Below, piece by piece: positions 30,301-45,218 of a stretch of DNA of 64,000 bases; position 1 is the first letter of the stretch, and each line of letters starts with the position of its first letter. The notes below the pieces were generated by a model. That model did not search any database. It was not told where the DNA came from and saw only the letters and a program-made list of their open reading frames with translations. Both the position numbers and the translations under genes were made by a program. This DNA is from Bicyclus anynana. Taxonomy: Eukaryota > Arthropoda > Insecta > Lepidoptera > Nymphalidae. Location: positions 10,756,442 through 10,820,441 of the forward strand of contig NC_069102.1 in assembly GCF_947172395.1 (NCBI RefSeq). The letters are read 5' to 3'.

Positions 30301-33300
30301 TACAAGTCCTTTCTTAACATGCGGTAATATATTTTTTTTTCTATCATTTATTTAAATTACTCCGGGAACATTTTGTACAATTGATTATTATAAAGTAAAT
30401 TTTTCGTGAGTAGCTTCATCTCGATGAGACGATCAGCTTTTTTATTTACGAAAATTCTTGATTCTGGTAGCTAATTGAGTTACCAGGAAATAAAAAATTC
30501 TGAGCGTCGGAACGAGATAATGTACACGCAATTTGTAGTAGTTGCTGTTAAGTTGTATAACTATAAATAAATTAAGCAACAATAAAAAAAAAAAAACAGC
30601 TGGTTAGTAACAACTTTTATTAACCTCGTTATTGATACAAATTGGGAGGAGGGTAGTTTATCAAAAGTTGTTACTTTAGTCTGGCAGGTTCTTTGATGAT
30701 ACTCGCATGATTTGCGGGCGACGCGGGGAAAGACTGCGCGGGTGTGAAATCGTGATAGCGGTGAAGTGAGGTGCATCAGTTGTGGGGTTTTCATTCATCG
30801 CTACACGCCCCCCGGCCCGTGTGGAGCATCGTGAGTGTTACGAACGAAGTTGCCAAGCTATAACCAGATGTTTTTTTTACTGTTGATTAATTATTATAAT
30901 AATTATTAAAAGAAAACTTAAAATAAAAGTTACCAGAGGTTCCACAGCTCCTTGGTCCGAAAAGAGCCCACAAAAAACTAAGCTAGGGGTTATTATTTTT
31001 TGTTTATCACCATCCGTCCAAAGCCTAACTTTAACCAGTAACTACTAGACCAACGAAGTAGTTAAATTTATAAAAAAAAATATTTGCCATATCATGTAAA
31101 TATGACCAATCATCATTATTAACCCATATACCAATAGGCCATTAGTCCACCACGCCGGCCCAATGCCGATTGGCAGACTTCACACACGCACGCAAATCTA
31201 AAACAGTTTTCTCCCTAATTTAGTCTAATTAACCTATTTATTATTCTTTTAATTATTTTTATGTATCTATTCGAGTACTAAATTACGCATGTTCTTCACT
31301 AATCTATGTTTTTGTAAAACTCAATTTTAATTTGTCATAACCTGTTGGTACCCTATAAAAATAAATAAATAAATTAATTAAAAAAATCTCTGGTATGCAG
31401 GTTTCCCCACGATGTTTTCCTTCACCGATTGTGACACGTGATATTTAATCTCTTAAAATGCACACAACTGAAAAATTGGAGATGCATGCCCCGGATAGGA
31501 TTCGAACCCACACCTACTGTAATCAGAGGCAAAGGTTATATCCACTGGGCTGTCACAGCTCTAATATGACCAATATCCCCTCGCAAATAAGCGCAAAGAT
31601 ATATGAATGCGCTGATTTATGAATGGGCATGCGACAATTAACTTACACCTTAGGAATTGTAACCCACCCCTTAACAGTGGAGTTATCGGGACTTAAATTT
31701 CAGATCATACTTGATTAAGATTGAGATTTTTTATTAAAATTTCAAAAGATTGAGAAGATTTTTTATTGAAATTATAAAAACAGATATTATAAAATAATTG
31801 GAGGCGCCGGGTATCGATCCCAGTACCTCTCGCATGCTAAGCGAGCGCTCTACCATCTGAGCTACGCCCCCTGATATACATAATGTTAAAATATATCAAG
31901 ACATACATGCTCGTTACCACTATAATTATTATAATGCAAGTGAAAGTATAATTAAACATACGCAATATTCGTACGTGACCTTTTAAGCATTCCACAATTA
32001 TAATACTTCAATACACTGCCTCGTTGGCTAAGTGGTTACCTATGCAGCTGTAGATCACGAGGTCCAGGGTTTTAATCCTGGGTTTATGAAATATTAATTT
32101 TTTTTACGTTCGAGAAATAGTCGAGAGTTATTTGGTAAGTTGGGAAGTTGATGCTTCTCGGACAAAGGCGCGTTTGGAACCCTCGTGACTTTAATTTTAA
32201 GTTTTCGAATAATTATTATCACCATTATCTTAAGTTTAATATTATTACCTGACGTTTCGAAAGAGCTTGTAAACTAAGCCTATTTGAAATAAATGAATTT
32301 TGACTTTGACTTTGATGGTGCTACACCCTGTGCCTCGGAGAGCACGATTATGGTAAGCGTCCACTGATCCGCATCGTAGGTATTGGACGCATCGTAACAA
32401 ACGAAGTTTTAATTTTATAGTAGATACGTTTTACGTACGATGTGGATCAGTGGAAGCACTATGACTTTCTATACAAAGAATATTAAAATCCGTTTGATGC
32501 GATGCGTCCGATACATACAATGCGGATCAGTTGACGCCTACCATAAGCCGTCGGCGTCGGTCTGTCATTATCATTATTTTATTCTCATAGTGGTCAATTT
32601 AGACGTTAACATTATCATTGTAATTCCGCGAACCCACACTGATACAGCGTGGTAGTTCTAAGCTCCATATCCACTGTAGTGGGTCGTTAGGGCTGATAAT
32701 GACACAGACAAAATCGCGGCCTAAGTTTGTGTTACTATTTACTAAATATGCTTTACGTAAGATGATTGCAAAACAAAACGTAGCGTTTTAAAGGTCACGT
32801 ACATTCACTTTATAATTATTAAGTATAAGATTTTTGGTCGTAACTGTATCAGGGGGCGTAGCTCAGATGGTAGAGCGCTCGCTTAGCATGCGAGAGGTAC
32901 CGGGATCGATACCCGGCGCCTCCAATAGTTACTTTTATAAAATGTAAATGAAAATAAATTCTTTTCATATAAAAAAAAAAAAATATATCTAATGTTTTTT
33001 TTTCACTGTGCTTGTGTTGTCTATAAATGAACGCAATAAGTCATCTTCAGTCAACTTTTAGTGTGTATATGTCACCGTTAGATTTTAAAATAAGTTGGTT
33101 TATAATCTCCCTCATGATATTATAATCTGCCGTCATATTGTGAACTGAAAATACTGATTACAATTTATTATTTTTCGGTATATTATAATATGTAGGAAGT
33201 GAAACCGTTAAATTACAATCTTCAACTGCTCTTGCTCCTGATTGGTCGGCCTAACCGCAGACCGTTCTGTGTCCATAGACTTAGGAATGCTGATAAGAAG

Positions 33301-36300
33301 AAATATCTTCTTTGGCCTTGCTCTCCTCTTGTGTGCTTCCAATAACAATGTTTACATTCATCTGGTACTAATTATATCTTTCATCCCTCCGCATCACATG
33401 TCTATAGCAATCTAACCTTTAACTCTTCAACTTTTCTGTTAATACCACCGCTTTCAAACTTCCTCTTCTTTAGTATCATCATACCTTATTTTAGTACTAG
33501 TCAACCGCACTCTCAACATACCCATTTCGCTCGCATACATTCTTCTATAATCTGAAAAAAAAAACACAGCTTACCTCCATAAGCAGTAGTCCCCTGTCCA
33601 TGTCTTCCCCGACTGTGCTAGGTCCCTCTTTGTCAAACTTCTCTACAAAGTCATCCAACTCTTTCAGGAACTTGGATATTTCAATCACGTTCATCTTTGA
33701 GAACTTCTCTTTAGTTTGCTCCAATGTTTTCGCACGGAACAGTGACGTGTGATACAAACTGCCCCAGGAACTTTCCAATTTTTTAGCAAATAATAAGTCA
33801 TCATCTGACACCTGAAATAATAATAAAATCTATACATAATTATGTATAACGAAGAGCGATTGTAATTTTATAATTTTTTAATGTTCTGTAGAAGATTTTT
33901 TCGGTGATAAAAACGCGCAGAAATTTAGAACGAATAAGAAAACATACATGACTTAAACTATAATGTTATTCTTTTCATATGAGAGAGAGACATAGCAAAG
34001 ATCTCTCTCATCTCAAGAGACATATCTAAAAAAAACGTGTACATTTCGGGACGCTTGACAGATTAGTTTTATTTAATTATTGAGGTTAATTAAGAATCCT
34101 CTATTGTCGGAGAGGTGAAAGAGGCAAAAGAACATTTTGACAGAAACAACATAGAAACTTTTAAAATAGTTGTGGTCGTATAATCAGTCCGAAGTTCGCT
34201 ATGACAAGTGCAAGTATCAAACGTGCCAACTTCAGCTGTAACGCGTTACGTTCACCCTCCCATACGAAGGTATCTCTTCGAAAACGAGTATGCTTTAGAC
34301 CACACAACCGAAGTAAGTTTTCTTTAGCTCTCCCTCTCAACGTTCCGCATTATGTAACATATTCACCAGCCGCCTCGCCAGCTTATACATTATGTAACAC
34401 ATTCACCCAGCTTACTCCCCAAGTCAAGGGTAACGAAGTATTACTTCAAAAACAAAATTATTTAAAGCCTAAAGCTAACTTACATCAATACCATGTTGTC
34501 TCAACATATGGAAGATTTCTTGCATGTTCTTAAACTTAACCTCGGCTGTGATGGTAAGCTGTTGTACCAGGGAGATCGTCGCCATCACCAATTTGAAGTC
34601 CTCCAGACCTTTGATGTTCATGTTCATCGTTGTACGAAGAGACTGCAATTGTTAAATTGTACAGTTTACCCCATAAACCTGTTTTAGAGGAGCGTCGAAG
34701 ACTAAAGCTACTAAGGAACTAACTACTTTTTTTATTATTTGATGTATATTGTTTTATATTTTTCATGTGCAATAAAGAATTTATCTACCTATCTAAGAGA
34801 TAAATCCTTCTTTAAAGTAGAGAGGCAATGCGTGGTCATCATCATAATTAAGAATATGCTGACGATGATAAAAAAGACTTTTACAGTAGTTTAGGCAGCT
34901 AGGAGGAGAATAATTAAAAACATACTTATATTACTAAAAACTAATGGAAGATGATAGTGATCATCTTTGATAGGTATAAATACGCTTTACTATGTTGCTT
35001 GTTGTATCGTTTGTGAAATTTTTGCTAAGCACAAATTACCTCAATTTGGTTTTTCAAATCATACATATTCATCCTAGTCTTTGAAGCGATGGATTGACCA
35101 AGTATAGTTTTCCACTCTTGCGCATGACCTTGTATTTGTTGTATTATGGGCCGCAAGTTCACCCTTATGGCACCAACGTCGACAAATTTGACGTGGTTGT
35201 CTAAATCTGCTATTATGTCCTCGAAGAAGAAAAACTTTTCATCGTATTTCTGTATTTGTTCGTGTTTCTGAATGTATTTCTCACACGAAAGGTGTTTGTC
35301 GAAGGCCCATAGGTGCTGATATTTCTGCCATCTAGGAAAAAATCAACAAAATGAATTTTTTGAACCATTTTACACATACCGCTTATTTGCTTACAAATAA
35401 TTACTAATGGGTTAAAAGATTTTTTCTTTTTTATAGTAATAGTTAACGGTATAGAGGAAATTGGTCTGAGGAGCGGATACGGATTACAAACAGATGGGCT
35501 ACTTTCAATTACATCTCTCGGTGTACGATTTACAACATAAGTCACAAGTTGCTCGTGGCTCCTCATAGCTGTGATTACAGGTCTTTTTGACATCGTGAAT
35601 ATTTATTTAACTTAAGTTTAAAGTTCATTCTTAAACATGGTCACAACTACCCTTTATTAAGGCATACGATACGAAGCAAATATTAGCTTTATTATTTTAT
35701 TATACCTCCCCTTTCAATGCTAAACCAAGTTGAAGTTATGTTTTTCGAACGGTAGGTATAGAAGATTTTTTAGCCACACCGCATATGCGGTGTACCGCAT
35801 ATATTGATAAACTTGATTCTTACTTTTGAATGTAGACATTGATATCCTGGGTGAGTCGATAAATAGTGTCCTGTATTAGTAGCGTGACGTCATTGATGGA
35901 CACAACTCGCAGAATGTCCTCAAAATATGAAAAAACGTAAAACTCATTTCCCGTAGCTTCTGCGATCTTCTGTGGTGGACATGGAAGACACGTCTTCTTC
36001 ATCCACCGTGTAAAAATTGTCAACCTAAAATTGTTTAATTATTAGACATTGATGTCTTAGTTATAACCCGACAGGTAGTAGTGACAGGGATTAAGCAACA
36101 TCTTGTGTTAGAGGAAACATCTCGAGCAAGTTCCAGGACTTGTGATGGGTGTAGATTTAAAGGTATTTTTAGTATGCATTAACACTCACCTCCCTGGCTG
36201 TTGTTTTCCATGCCCATACTTATGACCAATTATACTTCAAAACGTTATGACATAAAACCATTGTGACCAGCAGCGTGACGGTGTTCACGCTCAACATAAA

Positions 36301-39300
36301 ACTGAACTCAAGACAAGCTATAGGTATGTACTGGTCATTATCATTAACACAATGATCGTTACAGATATACATTAACATTCTAAGCCCGCCAACCCGCATA
36401 CGAGCAGCTTGGTGGGCACAAACTACTTCATGTATCCAAGTAAAGTCACAGCATAGGCCATTTAAATAGGGCAATAGTGATGATTTAACTTAAGTCAGCT
36501 TAAGTCATTGTTAGCTATAAGAACCAATAACTTTAAATTAAACTTTCTAAACTTCTAAGCATAAAGAAGATTTATGACACATATTTATAACTAGCTGACG
36601 CCGCGCGGTATCACCCGCGTGGTTCTCATTTCCGTAGGAGTACGGGGATAATATATAGCCTATAGCCTTCCTCGATAAATGGGCTTTCTAACACTGAAAG
36701 AATTTTTCGGATCGGAATAGTTCCCGAGATTAGTGATCAATCAACGCACAGCCCAAACCACTAGGCGGATCGGGCTGTAATTTGACATGCAGGTAGATGT
36801 TATGACGTAGGCATCCGCAAAGAAAGGGTTTTAATCAATTCTTTCCCCAAACGGAAAAAATAGGGGATGAAAGTTTGTATGAAACTTTGTCAATTATGCG
36901 GCGATTTGGCTGAAATTTGGAATGAAAATAAATTTTAATCTGGATTAGCACACAAGCTACTTTTATCCCGGAAAATCCATGTTTCCCGTGGGATTTGTGA
37001 AAAACTGAATTCCACGCGGGCGAAGTCGCGAGCGCCCGCTAGTTTTAAATATAAATCTATACTAATATTATAAAAAAATGTTTCTAGGAGATAATCTCTG
37101 GATCTACTGAACCAATTTTGAAAATTATATTACCACTAGAATGCCATGTTATTTGTGAGTGTAATAGGCATATTTTATCCCGGTATACTCACGGGAACTG
37201 GAACTACGCGGGTGAAACAGCGCAGCGTCGGCTAGTTTAAGATAAGATTAAAGATTATGTAGAATCTTCGATATGAATATATTTACCTATTGAGAAAATG
37301 TTTGATGTTATATCCAAGGATGTTGCAAACTTCACCCGCCGTGGGTCGCATGGCGATATCTGGCGGTGCCAAAACTACGTCCACTTGGAATAGAGGAGTT
37401 TTTTCGCTTAGTATTGTTTGAAATGATTGTAGATTTTCCAGAGTGAATCTAAAGGATAATTAATTATTATAAATAAATGTTAGTGATAATACAGTAGGTT
37501 CGAATCCGGTCTGGAGCATGCACCTCCAACTTTTCAGTTTTGTGCATTTTAAGAAATGAAATATCACGCGTCTCAATCGGTGAAGAAAAAACATCGTGAG
37601 GAAACCTGCATACCAGAGAATTTTCTTAATTCTCTATTTATGGTACGTAGTTTTAATATTATTGTAAAATTTTATTCAATTTATTAAATAAAGAATTTAC
37701 TCATCTAAAACATCGTTTAACATCGTTCGGAACCCTCGTCACGCGAGTTCAACTCGCACTTGTCCGGTTTTTTTAATTTTAAACAATGTCAATACAACAA
37801 TAACAATAACGTAGTACTCGTAGATACACATTTATTTATTTATTTTTATTTATTTATTTACGTACACTTACAATATACATATAGAGACATACACAAATAA
37901 TATATAACTAGCTCACATTGACTTATACGTACATCTATGACAAGTGCACACAACATTCACTAAAAAACATGTAAACAGTCAAATATCACACAAGGAACAG
38001 AATAACAGATATAACTTAACTTAATTATTATGGGGAAGAACTCACCGACAGATGATCGGTGAGTTTTTTTTTAAAGACATTATAAGAATTGGAAAATATG
38101 TCGATGCCAGGTATAGAACGTGTTAGTTCATTATATTTTGCGCATATACGAGCAACGGGGGCTTGGTTTCCGAGATGTGTTCTAGCGAAAGGGATATGAA
38201 ATGTTTTACGCTTCTTGCAATGACGGGGATATCTAATCGGAACCGAAAGACAGACCCGGTCAAGTAGGTTGCTGCACTTCACCTCATAATGTACTATGTT
38301 ATGTAAAAAACATTGGTCGCGTATTTCTCACATACCCGGATCCCGGATCGAAACCACAAGGTGCGTCAAAAAAAATGTAAGCGTCTCGGGACAATTGACA
38401 GAAGTGATAACTTGTACATGCTGCCGTATGCGTAAGAGAAAGGGAAGCCAGAATGGCGCCGTAACGCGTTACGTTACTTGAAAAAAAAAGGTCCCGGCTG
38501 GACCGATTGAGGTTTTCTTTTCTTAATCGATCCAGGCTGGTGGAAGGCTTGGTGGACGTGGCTAGTTGCCATCCTACCGACAAAGACGTACCGCCAAGCG
38601 ATTAAGCGTTCCGGTACAATGTCGCATAGAAACCAAAAGGGGTGTGGATTTTCATCCTTCTAATAAGTAAGCCCACTTCCATCTAAAATTGCATTACCAT
38701 AAGATGAGATTGTAGTCAAGGGCTAACTCATAAAGTAGGGCGGTGCCATAACTTCAAACAAAAATATCATCATCTCTTTACCCTCATCCCACTTAAGTGG
38801 GGTCGGAAAAATATGTCAATCTTTTCCATTCGTCTCTATTACTCGTCAACTCATCATCCACTCCTTTTACTATAAAAAATAAATGAATAAACTTACGTAA
38901 CAAGACACTTGAAGATCTTCTTCTCCCAGAAGGTGTAGTACGACGACATGACAGCCGTGCGGCCAGTGCTGGTGCCCAGGATCAAGTACTCCAGCTTCAT
39001 CAGGTTGGGTCCGATGCGATCGTACAGGCGGGACAGCATCGCGACCCTCTCGAGACGTTCGTTTTCGACTTCCACGAAGAAAGTCTAGTTTTTAAGAAGA
39101 TATTGTTAAATGCATGTAAATTTTTATGTGGTAACATGATAGCCCAGTGAATATGACCTCTGCCTCCGATTCCGGTGGGTGTGGGTTTGAATCCGGTCCG
39201 TGGCATGCACCTCCAACTTTCAGTTGTGTGCAATTTAAGAAATTATATATCACGTGTCTCAAAGGTTCAAGAAAAACAATCAACTAGGACAACGTCGGTT

Positions 39301-42300
39301 TGTTGGGAGCCGCTGGATGCTGACAGCTCGAGACCGTGGTGTATGGAAGTTCTTACAAGAGGTTAGAGGCCTATGTCCAGCAGTGATTGCCCATAGACCT
39401 ATGAAATACCATCCTATTCAAATAAAATACTTTAAACTTTAGTTTAGTTTACCTTGCACGGATAAAGCCAAGTATCATCTTTCAGTCCAGTTATAGGATC
39501 AACGTAATCCTTCGGCTTCAATAGTGGGAACAAGTCGAACAACTCCATCTGATCAAGTAAAAACTTGACTTCTTTTTCAACCATTTTCAATTGCTGGTAA
39601 ACGGCCTTCAGAGAGTTTTCACCTTGCATGTACAGAAAAACGAGTATTATAAAAAAAAATCACAAATCTTCAGCTGCAGTTCAATAATTACAGGTAGGTA
39701 CATATAATATTTTTAACATAATAACTATAAATAGTTTAAAAAACTAAACGCTTTTAGCACGCACTAAAAATTACAAATATTGGATTTAGGTCACGTGACC
39801 ATTTTTTTTCGTATTCCTGACAGCAAACCCTTTCATGTGATATCCATATCATGGGGGTGGATTTCAAACAGCCAGTCTGCTAAGTTGGGGAGGCCGCCAT
39901 ATTAAATTTGTAATGATGTTTCTTAGCTAGTCATGCATTGTCATCAGAACTCAGAGCGTGTGCAAAATTTTGATGACGTGGTAACTATACTAATAACAGA
40001 AAGTAATTTATTAATGGTTAACTATTATTGTTCCGATAGTCTTTTCAGTCAATGGTCTTATAGCGAAAAGCTTCGATCGTCACTTTAAGAAGATTTCACT
40101 TAACTGCTGGGTTCGTCACAGATAGGATACAGAAGGCAGTGATTCTAGAGACGGCGCGTATTGTGAGGAGGTTCCTCACTCTGGAGCCCACCGGATGTTT
40201 GGGCCTCAAAATTAACCCGCAGCGGAGGCTTCGATTTTTTTTATAAATTTTATAATAGTCTTTTGTATTTTATTAAAAACGAAAAAAATTAACAAATGTA
40301 CCTTTTGTGATGTCCTTGATATATTCGTTAATCCCTAAAGCAGTCCATGTAATTCTGGTCAAACCCGGCAGTATATGCCTCTCCATGTCAAGGAGATGTT
40401 TCTTCATGAGGTGAGTCTCAGAGGGACTCAGGGACGTAGAACTTGCATTGTATTTAGCTATGACGCTTGATAGTGACTCCAATTCGTAATAGAGACGTGA
40501 CTTTTGCATTGATACATCTCTAATATTGGGTGGCAGGTCAAATCCTGAAATTGGTATGCACATATGATACAATACATTAGAATTACACTTTATACAAATT
40601 AAAATGTAAGCTCTTATTAGCTAGAATATCGATGTTTGTGTAAAATATGACGGCCTCCATGGCGCAGTGGTATGCGCGGTGGATTTACAAGACGGAGGAC
40701 CTGGGTTCGATCTCCGATTGAGATTTTCTTAATTGGTCCAGGTCTGGCTGGTGGAAGGCTTTGGCCGTGGCTAGTTAACACTCTACCGGCAAAGACGTAC
40801 CGAAACCGAAAGGAGTGTGGATTTTCATCCTCCTAAAAAGTTAGCCCGCTTCCATCTTAGATTGCATCATCGCTTACCATCAGGTGAGATTGTAGTCATG
40901 GGCTAACTTGTAAAGAATAAAAAAAAAATAATACACACACACATATTACACATTATCATTATCTTCATGGAAATCATCAGATCATTTCGTACTTAGAATC
41001 GTGCCACAAAAAATATTATCTTTCAAAAATAAACTCAGATATAGACGATGATTATAAAGTGTATTAAAAATTCAGAATTTTTCAAAAGAATTCAATAAAT
41101 ATTTTCCAGAAAATTCTAAAGAATTTCCGTGTAAAGAAATGTTGTCTATAAAATACAGACGAAATTTCTCTACACGTATGTGGCGGATGACTTTTTTGAT
41201 CACGAGTATTCTTCCCTATAGATGGAACTAAAAATTCATCAAAAATTTCTATTGTTTTTGTTTCTACCTAATTTCTCTAGAAGCTCAGCTTCATGTATAA
41301 CGTGAAATATGTGTTTGTCAAAGTTCGGCTGAAACTCTAGTTCGTATTCTTGCATCAGTTTGTGAACTGTCATATCACGCCATGTCACATCAGTCTGAAA
41401 CAAAAAAATAACTTAAAAATAGTTTAAAAACTAAAAGATACGCTTTTAGCACGCACTAAAAAATACAATTGGATTTAGGTCACGTGATAATTTTCATTTA
41501 ATACCCATATTATGGGGGTACATTCAAACAAACAACCAATCCGCCATCTTGGATGTCCGCCATTAAGTCACGGGACAATGTTTTTAGTATTCCTGACAGC
41601 AAACCCTTTCATTGAATACCCGCCGCCATACTGGACTTATAATGACGTTACTTAGCTAGTCATGTATTGTCATTAGAACTCAGAGCGTGTGCAAAATTTC
41701 ATCCAAATAGTAGACAAGGAAGTGGGTCAAATTAAAATTTCAAGATTTTCTTACACACATAGTTACAAGTGAAGCTAATATAAAACGTGTAAGATTATGA
41801 TAGTAAAAAAAAAAAAATAATGATTCCGGTTAAGAAAAGGCCTTTTGCTTTATTTCCGTGGTCATTTAATGTTATTTAGAATGGTCTAAATCATCTATCG
41901 ATGGTTTAAATAGGAAATATTTAAATAAGTAACAGGTATAATAATATAAATAGTTTGGGAAAGTAAATAGTGTTAAAATAACCAATATATTTAATGCCAA
42001 TTAAATATTTACCAGTCCTTCCTTTGCCAAAAGTGATACGGAGCTTGGTGATTTAACATTCTCATAGTGTTGTCCAGGGATTCTCATAAGCATTACTGAA
42101 AAGTAAAGATACCTAAACACACAACAAATAGTCAGATATTCACTTAGTCTAGTACTTTTTTTTATTCTTATCAAGTTAGCCCTTCACTACAATCTCACCC
42201 GATGTTAAGTGCTAATGCAGTCTAAGATCGAAGCCGGCTAACTTGTTAGGAGGAGGATAAAATCCACACCCCTTTTCAGTTTCTACATGACATCGTACCG

Positions 42301-45153
42301 GTACGCTAAATCGCTTGGTGGTACGTAATAACCATATATTGATTACGAGCGGACGCCCGCGACTTCGTCCGCGTGGAATTCAGTTTTTCACAAATCCCGC
42401 GGGAACCATGCATTTTTCCGGGATGAAAAGTAGCCTATGTGTTAATCTAGAGTAAAACCTATTTCCATTCAAAATTACAGCCAAATCGCTTCAGTTGCCG
42501 CTGCGTAAAAGAGGAACAACAGCGTCGAACAGTGCGTGTTGCCAGTGATGACTTACGGATCCGAGACTTGGTCGCTAACTATGGGCCTTATAAGAAGGCT
42601 CAAAGTCACTCAGCGGGCGATGGAGCGTGTTATGCTTGGGGTTTCTCTGCGTGATCGAATCAGAAATGAGGAGATCCGCAGACAAACTAAAGTCACTGAC
42701 ATAGCTCAGCGAGTCGCGAAGCTGAAGTGGCAGTGGGCAGGCCACATAGTTCGAAGAGCCGATGGACGTTGGGGTCCCAAGGTGCTGGAATGGCGACCCC
42801 GCACCGGAAAGCGCAGTGTTGGTCGACCCCCCACTAGGTGGACCGAAGACATCAAGCGGGTTGCAGGGAGCCGCTGGATGCTGGCGGCGCGAGACCGTTT
42901 TGTTTGGAAGTCCATGCAAGAGGCTTATGTCCAGCAGTGGACGTCCATCGGCTGACAATGATGAACTGCAGAAAAAATTCCAATTTTGGTTTCAGCTTTT
43001 AAGGGTGCATACTGCATATCTATACTTAATAATTATTATAAAGCTAAGGAGTTTCTAGTTGGGAAGTTTGTATTTGTATTCTGTCCATCTATATCTATCT
43101 ATACTTATAATAAAACGGTTGCAGGTCCAATTCTGTAAATTGAAGATATTGCGAAAATTTTTGTTAGGGGGCATTAAATAATCGATACTGAAGCTAAAAA
43201 TATTTTTTTTTAATTTTTTTGTCTGTCTGTCTGTCTGTCCGTGTTTTTTTTGTTATTCGGGCATCACTCTGAAACTACTGAATGAATTCAAATTAAACTT
43301 TTATTCGGTTTGAGATTATAATATGGAGAAGGTTATAGGTTATACTTTTTATAGGGAAAATAAAATCTAAAGGTGGGTGAAACAAGGGTTGAAAGTTTAT
43401 ATGGAAAGTCCTTCATTTTTAGAGAAACAAATCTAAAAAATTGTACATAAATCACAAAAGAAATACGAAACGTAATGTAATTCAAGAATTTTTAAAATTC
43501 AACCCCTGAAGGTATCGAAATTTGTGAAAAAGTAAAAATCAGTCTATTAACAAGTTATATTTGTAAAAATGGTTTTCATTGGCTCTGTCTAACATTAAAA
43601 AGGAACTTTATAAATTTAACCCTAAAGGGTTTAAAATGAGTTAAACTTTTTTTATGAAAGTCCGGCATTTTTCAAATTTTGTTCACGTTAATAGAATACA
43701 TTGACTATTATCGATAGAATGTAAAATGCTATATGGATAAAAAATTCCACCCCTAAAGAATTGAACGGGGTTAGAATTTATCTGAAATTAAAAATCTAAC
43801 ATTTTCAAGTCATATTTGAAAAAAATCATCTACAAACTGTAAGTTTAACATGAAAAAGAACTTCGAAAATTTTCCTCTATGGGGTGAAATAAGGGTTGAA
43901 CTTTTTTTTATTAAAGTCCCTCATTAGTGTCAAATTATGTTCATGGTAACAGATACATTGAATATCAATAGAATGTGAAATCTAGAGTATTTCACATTCT
44001 AAAAAAATTCAACCCCTAAAGGGTTGAAAGAGGTTGAAATTTTTCAGGAATTAAAATAATAAGGGTTGAATTTTTTTATGAAAGTCCTTTATTTGTCAAA
44101 TTTTGTTCACGGTAACATTGACTATCAATAGAATGTGAAATGCAATGCAATACAAATCAGGCAGGTAGTTTATAGTTGACGTCCTCTACAATTTTTTTTG
44201 CGACAGGGCGGATTTTTAAAATTTTTTTTTTTTATTTATTTACAAGAATACAATAATTTACAAAAATTAAATAATGCAACCTTAAATATATTATATTATT
44301 TAAAACTTATTATATAAACACATTTTTTAGGCTGGCACGTCTTTTAAAAATATTTAAGCGAATTATACAAACTAGATAATTATATAAGTAATGAATAAGA
44401 ATAACTATTTATTCTAACACAAGCACAGATTTCATAATAGTACAGGTACACAAGTATAATACCTAATAAAGATCACATAAATGACATAAATTGATACTTC
44501 GTGAAGCAAATGATCACTTATTGCGGGTAGGTCGCCGTTGGATCGGGCGGACAGAACGTCGCTTCGCCGTCGTCACCTATCGGTAAAGACATAGTGATGG
44601 GGAAACTTGTATCGACCATACTTTTTTTAGTTTTAGTAGTAATTAGTCGTAATTTTTGTGAAATTTACCTATAGATCAAATTAGTTTATTACGGCTAGTA
44701 GGGCTTTTGATGACGTAAAACTTATGAGTCAATTTTAGTACAAAATCTATGATCAACGGAAATTTAATTTGATAATGTAATTTTTTAAAGTGACAGGATG
44801 GATTGAGGAGTTCTAAAGGCTATCGCAATTTGAAAGAAAGAAAGAAAAGAAAGAAAGAAAGAAAATTATTTTATTTGGACACACACACGTAATACACAAA
44901 AGACAACAAATACCTAAAACAAAAGAAAGAAATTTTAAAAATATAGTAAACTAATAATTTAAAGATATTTAATAAATGATTAAATTAAATCCAAAAAAAT
45001 GATGTATGTGGTACCAAAATGGTCTCCACTCAGCATGTACTACGCTAGTGATGGATGCACCAGCGCAGCGCTGGTCTTCCGTGGAACCATGTGGTGACGC
45101 GGGCGGAAACAACAAGAAGAAGTGTTACTAATTAATAATAAGAACATAATAAA

Positions 45154-45218
<65 letters not shown>

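Noticed and set aside
35213..35593. 126-codon minus-strand frame
   Set aside because: Partly a wrong-frame reading of exon 23 continued into the intron; exon 23's true frame is supported by phase with exons 22 and 24.
42536..42955. 139-codon open frame as a host gene
   Set aside because: The translation is the tail of an RTE-like LINE ORF, repeated in at least six other places in the window.
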